Positions 9,360 through 18,838 of a DNA stretch of 64,000 bases are shown piece after piece. Where the stretch lies: assembly GCF_028283685.1 (NCBI RefSeq), contig NZ_JAPWKF010000008.1, forward strand, positions 1-64,000, written 5' to 3'. Numbering within the stretch: position 1 is the first letter of the stretch; the number at the start of each line of letters is the position of its first letter. Made by a program: the position numbers and the translations under genes. The stretch comes from Edaphobacter sp. GTDB taxonomy: Bacteria > Acidobacteriota > Terriglobia > Terriglobales > Acidobacteriaceae. Under the pieces are notes generated by a model. The model was not told the DNA's origin and did not search any database. It was given only the letters and a program-made list of their open reading frames with translations.

Positions 9360-10253
9360 ATGAACCGTCGCGAATTTTCAAGATTGTCGGCCGCCGCATC
9401 ACTTGCAACACTGCTTCCGGGCCATAAGGCCCTTGCCTCCAACGCAGCAATGCCGCCTGTGAGTGGCGGGCAAAAGTTTTCGGTGATGTTGTGGTCCTTG
9501 CCCAAGGGGCTGAGCTTTGATCAGCGGCTGGAGCTGGCTGCTGCCGCAGGATTCAACGGTGTCGAAGTCGGCAACGAGTACGAGAAGTGGACCAAAGACG
9601 AGTGGAAGCACAACCTGGACAAGCTGCATGAACTGGGTCTTGCAGTAGACAGCGCTGTACCGGGGCGCAATCCGCTGGCGAACCACGCCAAGCGGCAGGC
9701 GCTGCACGACGACCTGATGGCCGCGATCCCGGGAGCGAAGGAGCTGGGCTGCAAGCAGTTCATCTATACGGCTTATACGCGCGTACCGGGGCAGACGCCG
9801 GAGCAGCAGCGGGCTGCGATCGTCGACTCGCTGAAGTATGCGGCGGACCTTCTGGAGAAGGACGAGATCGAGATCGTACTGGAGCCGATCGATCTGTTGG
9901 AGTATAAGGATGAGGCTGTGAACAGCGTGGCCGAGGCCTTTGAGATCACACGCGCGGTAGGCAGTCCGCGGATCAAGGTCCTGTACGACTTCTACCATGA
10001 GCAGCGCCAGGCCGGAAATCTGATCGAGAAGCTGGAGAAGAACATCGACCAGGTGGGGCTGGTGCATATCGCCGATGTGCCCGGGCGTCATCAGCCGGGT
10101 ACCGGTGAAGTTAACTACAGCAACATCTATCGCAAGCTGGCGGAGCTGCACTACGACCGCTATATCTGCATGGAGTTTTCGCCGGTGGGCGATCCGGTGA
10201 AGGTGCTGAAGGCCGCACGGCTTGAGGCGATTGAAGCGATGAAGCTTGGGTGA
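9360..10253 (+). CDS. Tat-exported hydroxypyruvate-isomerase-like TIM-barrel protein
   Basis: 297 residues. The RR signal (MNRREFSRLSAAASLATLLPG) precedes a xylose-isomerase-like TIM barrel of the Hyi/IolE type: 'MLWSLPKGLSFDQRLELAAAAGFNGVEV', then probable metal ligands in 'EIVLEPID' (Glu), 'KVLYDFYHEQ' (Asp/His), 'LVHIADVPGRHQPGTGEVNY' and 'YICMEFSP' (Glu). Members interconvert or epimerise small sugars and hydroxypyruvate. Export of such an enzyme is a recurrent feature of Acidobacteria and Planctomycetes, and its role there is unclear. The ATG at 9360 follows GGAG at a good distance, and the longer GTG reading would put residues in front of the Tat signal. Confidence 0.8.
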   Translation: MNRREFSRLSAAASLATLLPGHKALASNAAMPPVSGGQKFSVMLWSLPKGLSFDQRLELAAAAGFNGVEVGNEYEKWTKDEWKHNLDKLHELGLAVDSAVPGRNPLANHAKRQALHDDLMAAIPGAKELGCKQFIYTAYTRVPGQTPEQQRAAIVDSLKYAADLLEKDEIEIVLEPIDLLEYKDEAVNSVAEAFEITRAVGSPRIKVLYDFYHEQRQAGNLIEKLEKNIDQVGLVHIADVPGRHQPGTGEVNYSNIYRKLAELHYDRYICMEFSPVGDPVKVLKAARLEAIEAMKLG

Positions 10254-10269
10254 AGCTCGTCGCGGAGAA

Positions 10270-10296
10270 GGGCTGAGGATGATTTATCCTCAGCCC
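10270..10296. terminator. Stem-loop after the TIM-barrel gene
   Basis: Perfect 11-bp stem GGGCTGAGGAT / ATCCTCAGCCC with loop gattt, 17 bp after the stop codon at 10253. There is no good T-run on either strand, so it may stabilise the mRNA end rather than act as a classic Rho-independent terminator. Confidence 0.55.
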
Positions 10297-10485
10297 CTCT
10301 AACACCACTCTTTGATTAAAGAGTTCCTCGGCCAACCCTCGGCACGGTGCGCTATCGAGCGCAGATTATGTGCGTACGATGTTCCTCAACCATGCAGTCA
10401 ACGTCCAAAACGATCTTCGCCTGACGCGGGTTACAGCATTCCGCTTCTTCGTGTGGGAGGCGTTTTGCTTGATGCGTGTTGGCGT

Positions 10486-11388
10486 TCAGCAGCCGATTCT
10501 GCCGCGTTTCACGATGGTGCTGGTGCCGACGGGAGCTGCGCCTTCACCGGTCCACGGCTGACACTGCGGGCACCAGTAGGTGGAGCGTGCGCCGAGTCCC
10601 TGCCTGCGCATCATGATGGCGGTGCCGCAGCGGCGGCATTCCTGCCCCTGGCGGCCGTAGACCCACAGTCGTTCTTCGCGATCCATCGCGTGCGTTGTGC
10701 GGCGGTTGCCGGAGTACGTGACGATGGCGTGGCTGCCGTCGTTGATGTTGGCGCGCATGTAACGCTGCGCGAAGTCGACCATCGTCTCCATCTCTGTTTG
10801 CGTCAGCGTAGGCATCGTCCGAAACGGATGCACCCTGGCCGCGAAGGCGACCTCGCTCTTGTAGACGTTACCGAGACCTGCCATCACGCGCTGGTTGAGC
10901 AGGGCGTTGCCGACCTCTGCTTCGGGATGTTCGCGAGCGAATGTCTTCAGCTGCTCGACGCCTGCTGCGACGGTGAAGTCCTGCGAGAGGATATCGGGGC
11001 CGAGCTTCGGCACCTGTGAGCTGCGTTCGAGTGTGCGTGTGGTGTAGAACTCCGCGATGGGCACGTTGAAGGCGACGGCCTCCCAGTCTGCGGTGCGGAT
11101 GACGACGCGCATGCGCGAGCGTCCCATTTTCCAACGCTCGCCGGTTCGGTAGAGGTGCCAGCTTCCGCTCATCAACATGTGGGTGACGAGGATGAGGTCG
11201 CCGCTGAAGAAGATGAGCAACCACTTGCCGCGCGATTCGACTTTTTCGATGGTGCGTCCGGTGAGCGGTGTGTCGTCGTTGACACGCGCAAGTTTTGCCA
11301 GCCCTGTTTCGAAGCCGGTGACGATTTTGCCGCCGATGGCGCGTTCGAGCGCGCGGGCGGAGCGAAAGATGGTATCGCCCTCAGGCAT
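10486..11388 (-). CDS. nei: DNA glycosylase/AP lyase of the Fpg/Nei family (endonuclease VIII-like)
   Basis: 300 residues from the ATG at 11388. This start puts Pro2-Glu3 at the N-terminus (MPEGDTIFRSARAL), the catalytic pair of the Fpg/Nei family; the frame is open further upstream, but those residues do not belong to the fold. The central helix-two-turn-helix is 'GLGNVYKSEVAFAARVHPF'. The C-terminal zinc finger is C-R-R-C...C-P-Q-C. It excises oxidised pyrimidines from DNA. The start overlaps the last 8 bases of the Lhr helicase gene, suggesting joint translation. Nei rather than Fpg is preferred from 'PEGDTI' and length. Confidence 0.88.
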   Translation of the reverse strand: MPEGDTIFRSARALERAIGGKIVTGFETGLAKLARVNDDTPLTGRTIEKVESRGKWLLIFFSGDLILVTHMLMSGSWHLYRTGERWKMGRSRMRVVIRTADWEAVAFNVPIAEFYTTRTLERSSQVPKLGPDILSQDFTVAAGVEQLKTFAREHPEAEVGNALLNQRVMAGLGNVYKSEVAFAARVHPFRTMPTLTQTEMETMVDFAQRYMRANINDGSHAIVTYSGNRRTTHAMDREERLWVYGRQGQECRRCGTAIMMRRQGLGARSTYWCPQCQPWTGEGAAPVGTSTIVKRGRIGC

Positions 11389-14300
11389 TGGGCCGCGCCT
11401 CGCTGCGGTGGCTGCCGAGCGGAGGCAGCATGCGCCGCACGTTGAAGCCGGTGGGCGCAGCAGCGAATCCTGCATCGAGCAAGGCACGCGCAATGGGATG
11501 CTCGGCGACGTTGATGCCGTTGATGGTGGCGATTAACATGCCTGCGCGGCTGTCACCGTCTTCACTGCGTTCGTGGACGCGGGAGACAAAGAACTCCGCG
11601 AGCGCACGCGCCACCTGCGAGCGCTGCGGCTCTTCCTCGGGCAGGAAGACTTGTACGTTGGGATTGCCGCGGCGGAGATATGCGGCGAGCGCGCCGTCGC
11701 AGAGGATAACGCGTGCGCCGACGCTGCGTGTGAGCGAAGAGCTGCTGTCCGGCGCCGCGGGCCAGCGCAGCAACGCGCCGTAAGGATTCGCCGGGTCGGT
11801 GGCGGCCAGTTGCAGCAGCTCCATCTTCTCTTCGTTGCGAGCGCGCAGCGAGCGCAGCAGATCGACTGCCGCAGGCATAGCGAACTGGGTTGCGCCGAGG
11901 TCGGCGGCGAAGTAGCCGCGCCGGATGCGGCCACTCTCTTCCATGGCTTTCAGCACGTCGTAGATGGCGGAGAAGCCGCCAGGAAGATTTTCCGACTGAG
12001 CCATTTCGCGAAAGACGACGCCATAGCGCGTCAGCAGTTGCTGCGCCATGGCGTGACTCCACTCGGTGGCGGAGCGCGACGCCTCGAAGGCTGCGGCCTG
12101 GAGAGCCCATCGTCCCTGCCCGGTGGGCGGCGTCGTGCGTCGCGAGCGGAAGGCTGTCTGTGCGCCCTGGCGATGAATGCGTCGTGCCGGTTTTCCTGCG
12201 GGAGAGGGTTTATCGCAGTAGGCGCGCAGCGCGGCGAGTCCGTCGTTGGTGACGAGGCCCTTCCACACCAGCGACCAGAGGGCCTCCAGCGTCTCGCCGG
12301 GATAGCCGCCGCCGAGGCGATCGTGGAGATCCTGGAAGAAGGACGCGCCTTTTGTCTGCAGCTCCGAGACGATGGCGCTCTCCTTTTCGGAAAGCTCGGG
12401 TGCGGGACGCGGAGGCCAGAGCGCAGGCAGCTTATCGGAGAGATAGAGGCCGATGCGTCCGTCGCGTTCGCCAAGCGGCTCGAAGCCTGCCCACGCGACC
12501 TCGCCTGCGGCGATCAGCGTATCGAGGTCGCTGGGCTTGTAGCCGATGATGCGCGCGGGGAGGATCTCGGTCTCGAGGATGGAGGCAGGTAGCGGCGCGC
12601 CCTGCAGATTTTCGATGACGTCGAGCAAGGCGTCGAGTCCGCGGCGCGGCTGCACGACTCCCTGCCAGCGCGTGAAGAGGCGCGCCAGCGTTTGCTGTTC
12701 GACGGGTTCGACCTCTTTACGCAGACGCGCGAGCGATTTGCGTCGGATGGTGCGCAGCACCTCTTCGTCACACCACTCGCGATGAATGCCGCCGGGGCGG
12801 AAGCCGCCTTCGACGACGCGGCCCATCTGAATGAGGCGCTGCAAGACGGACTCCGCGGTTGCGGCGGGAAGTGCGAAGCGTCCGGCGATCTCCTGCGTGG
12901 TGAAGGGGCCGTGCGTGCGGGCGAAGCGGCGTAGCAGGTCGAGCATGGCGTCGGGTACCGCCTGTTGAAATGCGACAGGAAGACCGGGAGGTAGCGGCAC
13001 GCCGAGGGCATCGCGATAACGCGCAGCATCTTCGACGGCGATGAGGCGTTTCTCGCCTGCGATGCCGATCTCGAGCACGCGGCGTGCGCGAATCAATCGC
13101 GTGACGGTTTCGGCGACCTCTTCAGAGACGCAACGTCTGCGAAGTTCTTCGCGCGCGAGATCGCCGATGCGCAGCAGGAGGTCGTGGACGCCATCCATGG
13201 AGCGCGCCTTGTAGTTTTCAACCAGAGACTGAAGCTGTTCTTCGGTCTCTTCAATGGCGCCGATGTCGAGCAGTTCGCGCAGATCGGCATCGCCCATCAG
13301 TTCGCGTAGCTGGTCCTGGTCGATGGAGAGCGCCTGGGCGCGACGCTCGGCGAGTGGGGCGTCGCCGTCGTAGATGTAGTTGGCGACGTAGCTGAAGAGC
13401 AGCGCGGAGGCGAAGGGGCTGGGCGTGCGCGAATCAACGGTGTGGACGCGCAGGCTGCGGTTGCCGATGCTGCGCAGCGTCTCCATCAGCGCGGGCATAT
13501 CGAAGACGTCGCGCAGGCACTCGCGGTAGGCCTCGAGCAGGATGGGGAACGAGGCATAGCGGCTGGCCACACTCAGCAGATCGTAGGAGCGTTTGCGTTG
13601 CTGCCACAGTGGCGTGCGACCATCGGCGCGTCGACGAGGTAGCAGGAGCGCACGCGCTGCACCCTCGCGAAACTTCGCGGCGAAGAGGGCGGTCGAGCCG
13701 AGTTGCCGTTGAACAAGCTCTGCGGCCTCGGCGGGTTCGAGCAGGATGGGTTCGATGTCAGGCGCCGTGTCCGTTTCGGGGAAGCGGAGGACGAAGCCGT
13801 CTTCACTCCACATGGTCTCGACGGCGGGGCCTCCGGTGGCTTGGAGATGCGCGGTGACGGCCATGGCCCAGGGTGCATGCACGCGGCTGCCGAAGGGAGT
13901 GAGCACGCAGACGCGCCAGTCGCCCAGCTCGTCGCGCACGCGCTCGATGACGACGTTGCGATCGTCGGGGACGGTTGTGGTTGCGAGCTCCTGGTCGGCG
14001 AGATAACGCAAAACGTTTTCAGCGGCGGTGGGGTCGAGGTCGTGTTCGCGGGTGAGCCGCGTCATGGCCACGCTGCGCGGGACGTCGCGTAGTTCGCGGA
14101 TGAGTGCGCCGATGCGGCGGCCGAATTCGAGTGGGCGGCCTGCCTGGTCGCCGTGCCAGAAGGGCATCTTGCCCGCCTCGCCGGGTGCGGGGGAGACGAG
14201 CACGCGATCGTGTGTGATCTCTTCGATACGCCACGCGGAGGCGCCGAGGAGAAAGGTCTCACCGACGCGGCTCTCGAAGACCATCTCTTCGTCGAGTTCG

Positions 14301-16162
14301 CCGACGCGCACCGGCTTCGAGCGTTCGCCTGCGAGAAAGACGCCGTAGGTGCCGCGGTCGGGAATGGTGCCGCCGTTGAGGATGGCGATGCGCTTGACAC
14401 CTGCGCGGGGAGTGATCCAGTTGCGGGTGCGGTCCCAGGTGACGCGTGGGCGCAGTTCGGCGAACTCGTCGGAGGGATAGCGGCCAGCGAGCATGTCGAG
14501 CACGCCGTCGAAGAGACCGCGGCTCAGACCGGCGAAGGGGGCAGAGCCGCGGACGAGCTGATAGAGCGCCTCGTAGCTGATGCCGGGGCCTTCGTCTTCC
14601 TGGCTGCGCGAGCGATTGCGTTCGGCTTCATCGAGCGTGAGCGGAGGATGCGCGACGATGGCAACGATCTGCTGGGCGAGGATGTCGAGCGGGTTGCGCA
14701 TGAAGCGCGTCGATTCGACGTGGCCCTCGTGCATGGCGCGGGTGACGGCGGCGCAGGCGATGAGATCGGCGCGATACTTGGGGAAGATGACACCGGTGGA
14801 TGGCGCGCCAACCTGGTGCCCGGCGCGACCGATGCGCTGCATGCCGCTGGCGACGCTTGGTGGCGCTTCGATCTGCACGACGAGATCGATGGCTCCCATG
14901 TCGATGCCGAGCTCAAGCGATGAGGTTGCGACGAGTGCCTTGATGGCGCCTGCCTTCAGCAGCTCTTCCATCTCGCTGCGCTGCGCCGCCGCCAGCGAGC
15001 CGTGATGCGCTCTGGCGATGGCCTCGCCCGCCTCTTCGTTGATCGCACCGGCAAGTCTTTCTGCGATGCGGCGTGCGTTGACGAAGATGAGCGTGGAGGT
15101 GCGTTCACGGATGAGCTCCAGCAGGCGAGGATAGATCGACTGCCAGATGGAGGTGCGTTTCGGTCCCTGCGATGCCGCGCCACTGGGCTGCGAGTCGATC
15201 TCACCGATGCGGGCCATGTCTTCGACGGGGACTTCGACGCGCAGCTCAAGAGCTTTGCGCGCCCCGGCGTTGACGATGGTGACGGGGCGATAGCGGATTG
15301 CCTCCGTGTCGGTACTCTGATCGTCGATGGCAGAGGCCATAATCTCGGCGACCTCTTCGGCCGTGTCAGAAGATGCTTTGCGTGCAGTCTTCTTCGCGAC
15401 AGGAGAACTTTCCGCTCCCCCGAGGAAGCGAGCGACCTCTTCGAGAGGCCGCTGCGTGGCGGAGAGGCCGATGCGCTGGATACGGCGTCCAGTGAGCGCT
15501 TCGAGGCGTTCGAGTGAGAGCGCCATGTGAGCGCCGCGTTTCGTCGGCACCAGAGCGTGAATCTCGTCGATGATGACGGTCTCGACCGAGCGCAGCGCTT
15601 CGCCAGCCTCGGAGGTCAGCATGAGATAGAGGCTCTCCGGCGTGGTGATGAGGATGTCGCCAGGATGCCGCTTGAAGCGTGCGCGCTCCTTTGGCGAGGT
15701 GTCACCGGTGCGAACGCTGATCTCGGGCATACGCACGGTGAGCCCCTCGGCGCGGGCCATGTTGGCGATGCCGACGAGGGGGGAACGCAGGTTTCTTTCT
15801 ACGTCGACAGCGAGCGCCTTGAGCGGCGAGAGATAGACGACGCGACAGCCGGGTTCGCGCTCCGGCGGCGTGCGCATCATCAGCTTGTCGATGCACCAGA
15901 GGAAGGCGGTAAGCGTCTTGCCGGTGCCGGTGGGAGCGAAGATCAGCGTCGATTCGCCGCGTGCGATGGAGGGCCAGCCCTGCACCTGCGGCGGCGTGGG
16001 AGCATCGAAGACTGCGCGGAACCACTTGGCCGTGACCGGGTGAAAGAGGTCGAGCGGCGACGAGCCAGTAGAGGGCTCCTCCGGCTGCGCCTTCTTCCGT
16101 CCGGCCTTTGCGGCTTCGGCCTTCGTTGTTGTCCCGACTTTCCCGGTCTTCGCTGCGGTCAT
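11381..16162 (-). CDS. lhr: Large Lhr-type ATP-dependent helicase
   Basis: 1593 residues, the size of full-length Lhr. Superfamily 2 motifs in order: Q-like 'VTAKWF..VFDAPTPPQVQGW', I 'FAPTGTGKT', II 'DEIHAL', III 'LSATQRP', IV 'TLIFVNARRIAE', V 'TSSLELGIDMG', VI 'QRIGRAGHQ'. The winged-helix/Lhr-specific core and a long C-terminal extension follow ('WEIRDDxx'-type landmarks are not clear). The N-terminal 35 residues are a low-complexity Lys/Ala tail, and a second low-complexity stretch splits the helicase domains near residue 255. Lhr proteins are 3'-to-5' helicases of DNA repair. The overlap with the nei gene supports a base-excision or crosslink repair role here. Confidence 0.92.
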   Translation of the reverse strand: MTAAKTGKVGTTTKAEAAKAGRKKAQPEEPSTGSSPLDLFHPVTAKWFRAVFDAPTPPQVQGWPSIARGESTLIFAPTGTGKTLTAFLWCIDKLMMRTPPEREPGCRVVYLSPLKALAVDVERNLRSPLVGIANMARAEGLTVRMPEISVRTGDTSPKERARFKRHPGDILITTPESLYLMLTSEAGEALRSVETVIIDEIHALVPTKRGAHMALSLERLEALTGRRIQRIGLSATQRPLEEVARFLGGAESSPVAKKTARKASSDTAEEVAEIMASAIDDQSTDTEAIRYRPVTIVNAGARKALELRVEVPVEDMARIGEIDSQPSGAASQGPKRTSIWQSIYPRLLELIRERTSTLIFVNARRIAERLAGAINEEAGEAIARAHHGSLAAAQRSEMEELLKAGAIKALVATSSLELGIDMGAIDLVVQIEAPPSVASGMQRIGRAGHQVGAPSTGVIFPKYRADLIACAAVTRAMHEGHVESTRFMRNPLDILAQQIVAIVAHPPLTLDEAERNRSRSQEDEGPGISYEALYQLVRGSAPFAGLSRGLFDGVLDMLAGRYPSDEFAELRPRVTWDRTRNWITPRAGVKRIAILNGGTIPDRGTYGVFLAGERSKPVRVGELDEEMVFESRVGETFLLGASAWRIEEITHDRVLVSPAPGEAGKMPFWHGDQAGRPLEFGRRIGALIRELRDVPRSVAMTRLTREHDLDPTAAENVLRYLADQELATTTVPDDRNVVIERVRDELGDWRVCVLTPFGSRVHAPWAMAVTAHLQATGGPAVETMWSEDGFVLRFPETDTAPDIEPILLEPAEAAELVQRQLGSTALFAAKFREGAARALLLPRRRADGRTPLWQQRKRSYDLLSVASRYASFPILLEAYRECLRDVFDMPALMETLRSIGNRSLRVHTVDSRTPSPFASALLFSYVANYIYDGDAPLAERRAQALSIDQDQLRELMGDADLRELLDIGAIEETEEQLQSLVENYKARSMDGVHDLLLRIGDLAREELRRRCVSEEVAETVTRLIRARRVLEIGIAGEKRLIAVEDAARYRDALGVPLPPGLPVAFQQAVPDAMLDLLRRFARTHGPFTTQEIAGRFALPAATAESVLQRLIQMGRVVEGGFRPGGIHREWCDEEVLRTIRRKSLARLRKEVEPVEQQTLARLFTRWQGVVQPRRGLDALLDVIENLQGAPLPASILETEILPARIIGYKPSDLDTLIAAGEVAWAGFEPLGERDGRIGLYLSDKLPALWPPRPAPELSEKESAIVSELQTKGASFFQDLHDRLGGGYPGETLEALWSLVWKGLVTNDGLAALRAYCDKPSPAGKPARRIHRQGAQTAFRSRRTTPPTGQGRWALQAAAFEASRSATEWSHAMAQQLLTRYGVVFREMAQSENLPGGFSAIYDVLKAMEESGRIRRGYFAADLGATQFAMPAAVDLLRSLRARNEEKMELLQLAATDPANPYGALLRWPAAPDSSSSLTRSVGARVILCDGALAAYLRRGNPNVQVFLPEEEPQRSQVARALAEFFVSRVHERSEDGDSRAGMLIATINGINVAEHPIARALLDAGFAAAPTGFNVRRMLPPLGSHRSEARPNA

Positions 16163-16386
16163 GGTGAGGTGATCTCGATCGGGACGGACACGATGTCCGC
16201 GCCGCCTCTCTCATGAGATGAGATGCGCTTTCAACATGTTCCGTCATTGCGGGCGATGACGGATTGCTTTCTGGTGAAGATGAGCTGATTTCAGGCTTCG
16301 ATCAGCATGGAGTTGGGAAAGTGATGCCTTATGTGCCCAGCATGGCTCGCTACACTGTTACCCTTTAAGAGCAGGTTTCCGCATCG

Positions 16387-17601
16387 ATGAATAAGACAGT
16401 TCTTCTACAGTTTTCAGGCCCCGATCAGCCGGGCCTTATTGCAGTGCTTACGGGTATTCTGGCCGACGCGAATGCATGCGTCCTCGATATCGGGCAGTCG
16501 GTCATTCATGAGACGGTTGTGCTCGGGCTGCTGGTGGAGACGGCAGCCGACAAGCTGGAGGAGCTGGAGCGGACGCTTCAGGAGACATCTGCGGATCTTG
16601 ACCTTCGCTTGACGGTCAACGCCATCTCCCCCGAGGAGCTGGAGCACTGGATCGCGGGGCAGGGCAAGGATCGCTTCATCATCACGATGCTTGGCCGCGC
16701 TATCTCAGCGCGGCAGCTGGCGCGGGTGAGCGCGATCATCGCCGAACACGGCTTGAACGTCAGCCGCATTGAGCGGCTCTCGGGCCGTCGCTCGCTGGCC
16801 GTGCATACGCCGACTTCTAACGCGTGTGTGGAGTTGCGGGTACGCGGTCATGCTGCGGTCGAGACCTCGATGCGTTCCGCCTTTCTTGCCGCCGCCACGG
16901 AGCTGCGCATCGACATCGCGTTTCAGCGGGAGAGCATCTTCCGCCGCAATCGCCGACTGTTTGCCTTCGACATGGACTCGACGCTGATCCAGGGCGAGGT
17001 TATCGATGAGCTGGCGAGGATGGCCGGGGTCGGGGATAAGGTGGTCGCTATCACTGAGTCGGCGATGCGTGGTGAGATCGAGTTCCAGGAGAGCTTCCGG
17101 CGGCGTGTGGCGCTGCTGCGAGGGTTGCCGGAGGCGAAGGTGCTGGAGCTGCTTGGGTCGATTCCGCTGGTTGACGGCGCGGAGCAGTTGATCGGAACGC
17201 TCAAGAAGCTGGGCTACAAGACAGCAATCCTCTCGGGTGGTTTCACCTTCTTTGCGCGGCATCTGCAGCAAAGGCTGGGCATTGACTATGTCTACGCCAA
17301 CGAGCTGGACATTGTGGACGGCGCCGTGACCGGCGAGGTGACGACCGAGATCGTGGACGGCGCTCGCAAGGCAGCGCTGCTGCGCGAGATTGCGAGACGA
17401 GAGAACATCTCTCTGGAACAGGTCGTAGCCGTCGGCGACGGCGCCAACGATCTGCCGATGTTGGGGATCGCGGGCATGGGCATCGCCTTTCGTGCCAAGC
17501 CGATCGTAAGGCAGACCGCCGGGCACGCGGTCTCGTTCCTTGGACTGGACAGCCTGCTGTATCTCATCGGCGTACGAGAGCGCGACCGCGCGCTGGAATA
17601 A
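16387..17601 (+). CDS. serB: Phosphoserine phosphatase with N-terminal ACT domains
   Basis: 404 residues. Residues 1 to about 170 form two ACT-type regulatory domains ('FSGPDQPGLIAVLTGILADANACVLDIGQSV', 'TMLGRAISARQLARVSAIIAEHGLNVSRIERL'). The HAD phosphatase follows, with motif I 'DMDSTL' (about 195-200), 'EVIDELARMAGVGDKV', motif II 'AILSGGFTFFA' and motif III/IV 'AVGDGANDLPML'. It dephosphorylates phosphoserine, the last step of serine synthesis, and the ACT domains probably bind serine. It is divergent from lhr and stands alone. This layout matches the actinobacterial/acidobacterial SerB rather than the single-domain E. coli enzyme. Confidence 0.93.
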   Translation: MNKTVLLQFSGPDQPGLIAVLTGILADANACVLDIGQSVIHETVVLGLLVETAADKLEELERTLQETSADLDLRLTVNAISPEELEHWIAGQGKDRFIITMLGRAISARQLARVSAIIAEHGLNVSRIERLSGRRSLAVHTPTSNACVELRVRGHAAVETSMRSAFLAAATELRIDIAFQRESIFRRNRRLFAFDMDSTLIQGEVIDELARMAGVGDKVVAITESAMRGEIEFQESFRRRVALLRGLPEAKVLELLGSIPLVDGAEQLIGTLKKLGYKTAILSGGFTFFARHLQQRLGIDYVYANELDIVDGAVTGEVTTEIVDGARKAALLREIARRENISLEQVVAVGDGANDLPMLGIAGMGIAFRAKPIVRQTAGHAVSFLGLDSLLYLIGVRERDRALE

Positions 17602-17752
17602 ATCGCTGCGATTGCTCCAGTGCTGACCACAGGAAACTGTCTCATCCTGATGGACTTCCTGCGCCTTCGCGGGGATGCGGCCGTGCGCGGCTGTAGCCTG
17701 CCGAAAAGATGTAGTTGACGACGGCGTTTATTACTATCACAATGCAATACAA

Positions 17753-18082
17753 ATGATTGGCGAATTTGAATACGTTCTGCTTACAGCGGCCTCCGCATTG
17801 GGTGATGATGCTTACGGTGTCTCCATCCGCGAGCAGATTGAGAGCGCCACGGGACGGCGCTGTTCGATCGGTGCGCTGTACACGACGATCGACCGTCTGG
17901 AGTCCAAGGGCCTTGTCACCACCTGGCTGGGAGGCGCGACCACGGAACGAGGCGGCCGCTCCAAACGCATGGTGCAACTCACACCGCAGGGGGTGAGCGC
18001 GGCCAGGGAGTTTTACAACGCCATTATGCGCGTCAGCCGCGATGCCTCGTGGGCGGTGGAGCGCGGGAAGGGGATCGTATGA
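17753..18082 (+). CDS. PadR-family transcriptional regulator
   Basis: 109 residues from ATG 17753. The winged helix is typical of PadR subfamily 1: 'FEYVLLTAASALGDDAYGVSIREQIE', then 'CSIGALYTTIDRLESKGLVTTWLG' and 'GGRSKRMVQLTPQGVSAAREFYNAIMRVS'. An alternative start upstream (17675) would add residues without family character. A TTGACG box at 17715 lies close to the start, so transcription may begin very near the ATG. The stop codon overlaps the start of the following membrane-protein gene (ATGA), the usual acidobacterial pairing of PadR with its target membrane protein. Confidence 0.88.
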   Translation: MIGEFEYVLLTAASALGDDAYGVSIREQIESATGRRCSIGALYTTIDRLESKGLVTTWLGGATTERGGRSKRMVQLTPQGVSAAREFYNAIMRVSRDASWAVERGKGIV

Positions 18083-18798
18083 GCCTCTCGTCTGCTGTCC
18101 TTGAAGCCGTCTCGCGTCTGCTGGAGCCTTGTGAGCGCGAGGTCGTGCTCGGCGACCTGGTGGAGCTTGGTGAGACTGGCTGGAGAAGTGTCTTCGATAT
18201 CGTGAGCATCTGTCTTCGCCGTCAGCTTGGCCTGTGGCGGAACTGGCGTCCCTGGCTGGCTGCCTTCGGGTTGGCCATACCATCGAGCCTTCTGCTGATG
18301 GGACTCTCCGTCTCTATCGCGCAGGGAGGACAGCGCTGGATCAATGGTACGGTGCTCGACGGAATGCGCGTCACGCTTGGCCCGGGGTCTGCTCTTCTGC
18401 TCTCGAACGTGCTGCTGCTTACGGCGTGGTCGTTTACAGGCGCGTTTGTGATGGGGGCGATCTCGCGGCGCACCGTGCGCATCAGCGTCGTGCTCTCGTT
18501 CGTCCCCTGTGTCTTCTGCGTGGCGCGCTTTCATATCGAATCGCTCTCGCGCCTATGCCTTTTGCTCTTCGTGATTCCGGCCGCGTGGGGGCTGAACCGT
18601 GGACTGCGCTTTGCCCGCATCCGCCTGCGTACGGCCTTCTTCTTCGCCGCGGCCATTACCCTGCTCACGATCCCGGCCTGGACGAGCAAGGGAGCATGGC
18701 TGCCCAACTGGGCGCTGAGCTGGCCGGCCTGGTACCTGGTGGTCTCGGCGGTGCGCGGCTCTCATTCGTTCAAACCCCGCCCATGGCAGACCAGCTGA
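18079..18798 (+). CDS. Integral membrane protein coupled to PadR
   Basis: 239 residues. The cytoplasmic N-terminus ('LEAVSRLLEPCEREVVLGDLVELGETGWRSVFDIV') resembles the prefix seen on PadR-linked permeases. About five hydrophobic helices follow ('PWLAAFGLAIPSSLLLMGLSVSI', 'ALLLSNVLLLTAWSFTGAFVMGAI', 'ISVVLSFVPCVFCVARF', 'LCLLLFVIPAAWGLN', 'AFFFAAAITLLTIPAW'). No transporter motif was recognised. Translation is coupled to PadR by a 4-nt overlap, which makes it the likely target or partner of that regulator. It could be a cut-down relative of the much larger FtsX-like permeases usually paired with PadR. Function unknown. Confidence 0.75.
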   Translation: MSLSSAVLEAVSRLLEPCEREVVLGDLVELGETGWRSVFDIVSICLRRQLGLWRNWRPWLAAFGLAIPSSLLLMGLSVSIAQGGQRWINGTVLDGMRVTLGPGSALLLSNVLLLTAWSFTGAFVMGAISRRTVRISVVLSFVPCVFCVARFHIESLSRLCLLLFVIPAAWGLNRGLRFARIRLRTAFFFAAAITLLTIPAWTSKGAWLPNWALSWPAWYLVVSAVRGSHSFKPRPWQTS

Positions 18799-18838
18799 TG
18801 CTCTACGTGTAGCAATCTATTGAGGCTGCTGGTATCGG

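Noticed and set aside
9251..9505. N-terminal extension of the diheme cytochrome to 9505
   Set aside because: It overlaps the divergent Tat-exported TIM-barrel gene and would bury the signal peptide in the middle of the protein.
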